From the NCBI GenBank assembly GCA_002378125.1, contig DFRF01000096.1:7392-13734 (forward strand): DNA of 6,343 bases, given 5' to 3'. The stretch's first letter is position 1; each line of letters begins with the position of its first letter. Position numbers and translations under genes: made by a program. The notes beneath the pieces were generated by a model. The model ran no database searches and was not told where the DNA came from. It saw nothing but the letters and a program-made list of their open reading frames with translations. The DNA comes from Rhodospirillaceae bacterium UBA3470. Lineage in GTDB: Bacteria; Pseudomonadota; Alphaproteobacteria; Rhodospirillales; Casp-alpha2. This document shows, piece after piece, positions 6,119 through 6,343 of this stretch.

Positions 6119-6343
6119 ATGGACACATCCGTGAAAGGCAAGAACCTGGACGTCGGAGACTCCCGGAGTTCGTACGTTGGAGCCCAACTGGACGGCCCCG
6201 TCACAAAATACTTCAACCGGGCGATCGATGGGACGGCGGTCTTCTCTTGCGATGGTCAAGACATGTCCGCAGATATATCCATTGATTGGGCTCCTCGCGG
6301 CTTCGTCGTTCAAAGTGGCGGCGAGGCAGAAGACCACTACACC
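6119..6343 (+). CDS. hpf: Ribosome hibernation promoting factor (HPF/RaiA family), 3' part outside the window
   Basis: Small protein that binds the 30S decoding region of idle ribosomes and promotes their dimerisation or silencing in stationary phase. The 75 visible residues match the family plan: the opening strand SVKGKNLDVGDS (4-15), the helix leading to KYFNRAI (30-36), which corresponds to QYFDR in E. coli HPF, then strands VFSCDGQDMSADISI (41-55) and FVVQSGGEAEDHYT (62-75), the last matching the E. coli segment ending in GQDMY. The frame is open only from 6101. I chose the ATG at 6119 because homologues begin about three residues before VKGK; a GTG at 6110 is the alternative, and neither has a good ribosome-binding site. 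The reading frame is still open at the window end, so short and long HPF forms cannot be told apart. It lies 190 bases after rpoN, the conserved rpoN-hpf order. Confidence 0.88.
   Translation, partial: MDTSVKGKNLDVGDSRSSYVGAQLDGPVTKYFNRAIDGTAVFSCDGQDMSADISIDWAPRGFVVQSGGEAEDHYT

Noticed and set aside
5956..6285. Open frame of 109 codons starting after the T tract downstream of rpoN
   Set aside because: Its second half overlaps hpf out of frame, the protein is arginine-rich with no recognisable domain, and it lacks a ribosome-binding site. The hpf frame explains the region better.

Overview
The window is a chromosomal housekeeping segment from an alphaproteobacterium, most likely a member of Rhodospirillales or a close relative. 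This rests on gene order (tRNA-Leu end, rnd, kdsD, lptC, lptA, lptB, rpoN, hpf), on a short RNase D without HRDC domains, on kdsD lying directly beside lptC with no kdsC between, and on the style of the proteins. All recognised genes are on the + strand. The lineage call is inference from remembered family features, not from a search.

Layout. Bases 1-30 are the 3' end of a tRNA (T arm, acceptor strand and encoded CCA), probably tRNA-Leu. About 100 bases later comes rnd (132-743), which has no usable ATG or GTG start. A 176-base gap holds a good sigma70-type promoter (765-793) that probably drives the next block: kdsD (920-1909), lptC (1920-2627), lptA (2624-3484, start overlapping the lptC stop), lptB (3535-4326) and rpoN (4351-5928). 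A GC-rich hairpin lies between lptA and lptB. After rpoN an AT-rich hairpin with a T7 tract and a noncoding stretch of about 180 bases precede hpf, which runs off the right edge with only its first 75 residues visible.

How the genes work together. KdsD makes arabinose 5-phosphate, the precursor of Kdo in the LPS inner core. LptB is the cytoplasmic ATPase of the LPS exporter, LptC its single-span inner-membrane partner, and LptA the periplasmic bridge, so this block links Kdo synthesis to LPS transport. RpoN (sigma54) and HPF (ribosome hibernation factor) form the downstream half of the widely conserved lptB-rpoN-hpf neighbourhood. RNase D trims RNA 3' ends, including tRNA precursors, and sits just after a tRNA gene.

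I see no mobile element, CRISPR array, defence system or clearly new system. The points most worth a second look are an LptA built from two ungapped repeats of about 97 residues, a TTG-only rnd start next to a tRNA, and a weak sigma54-like site just upstream of hpf.
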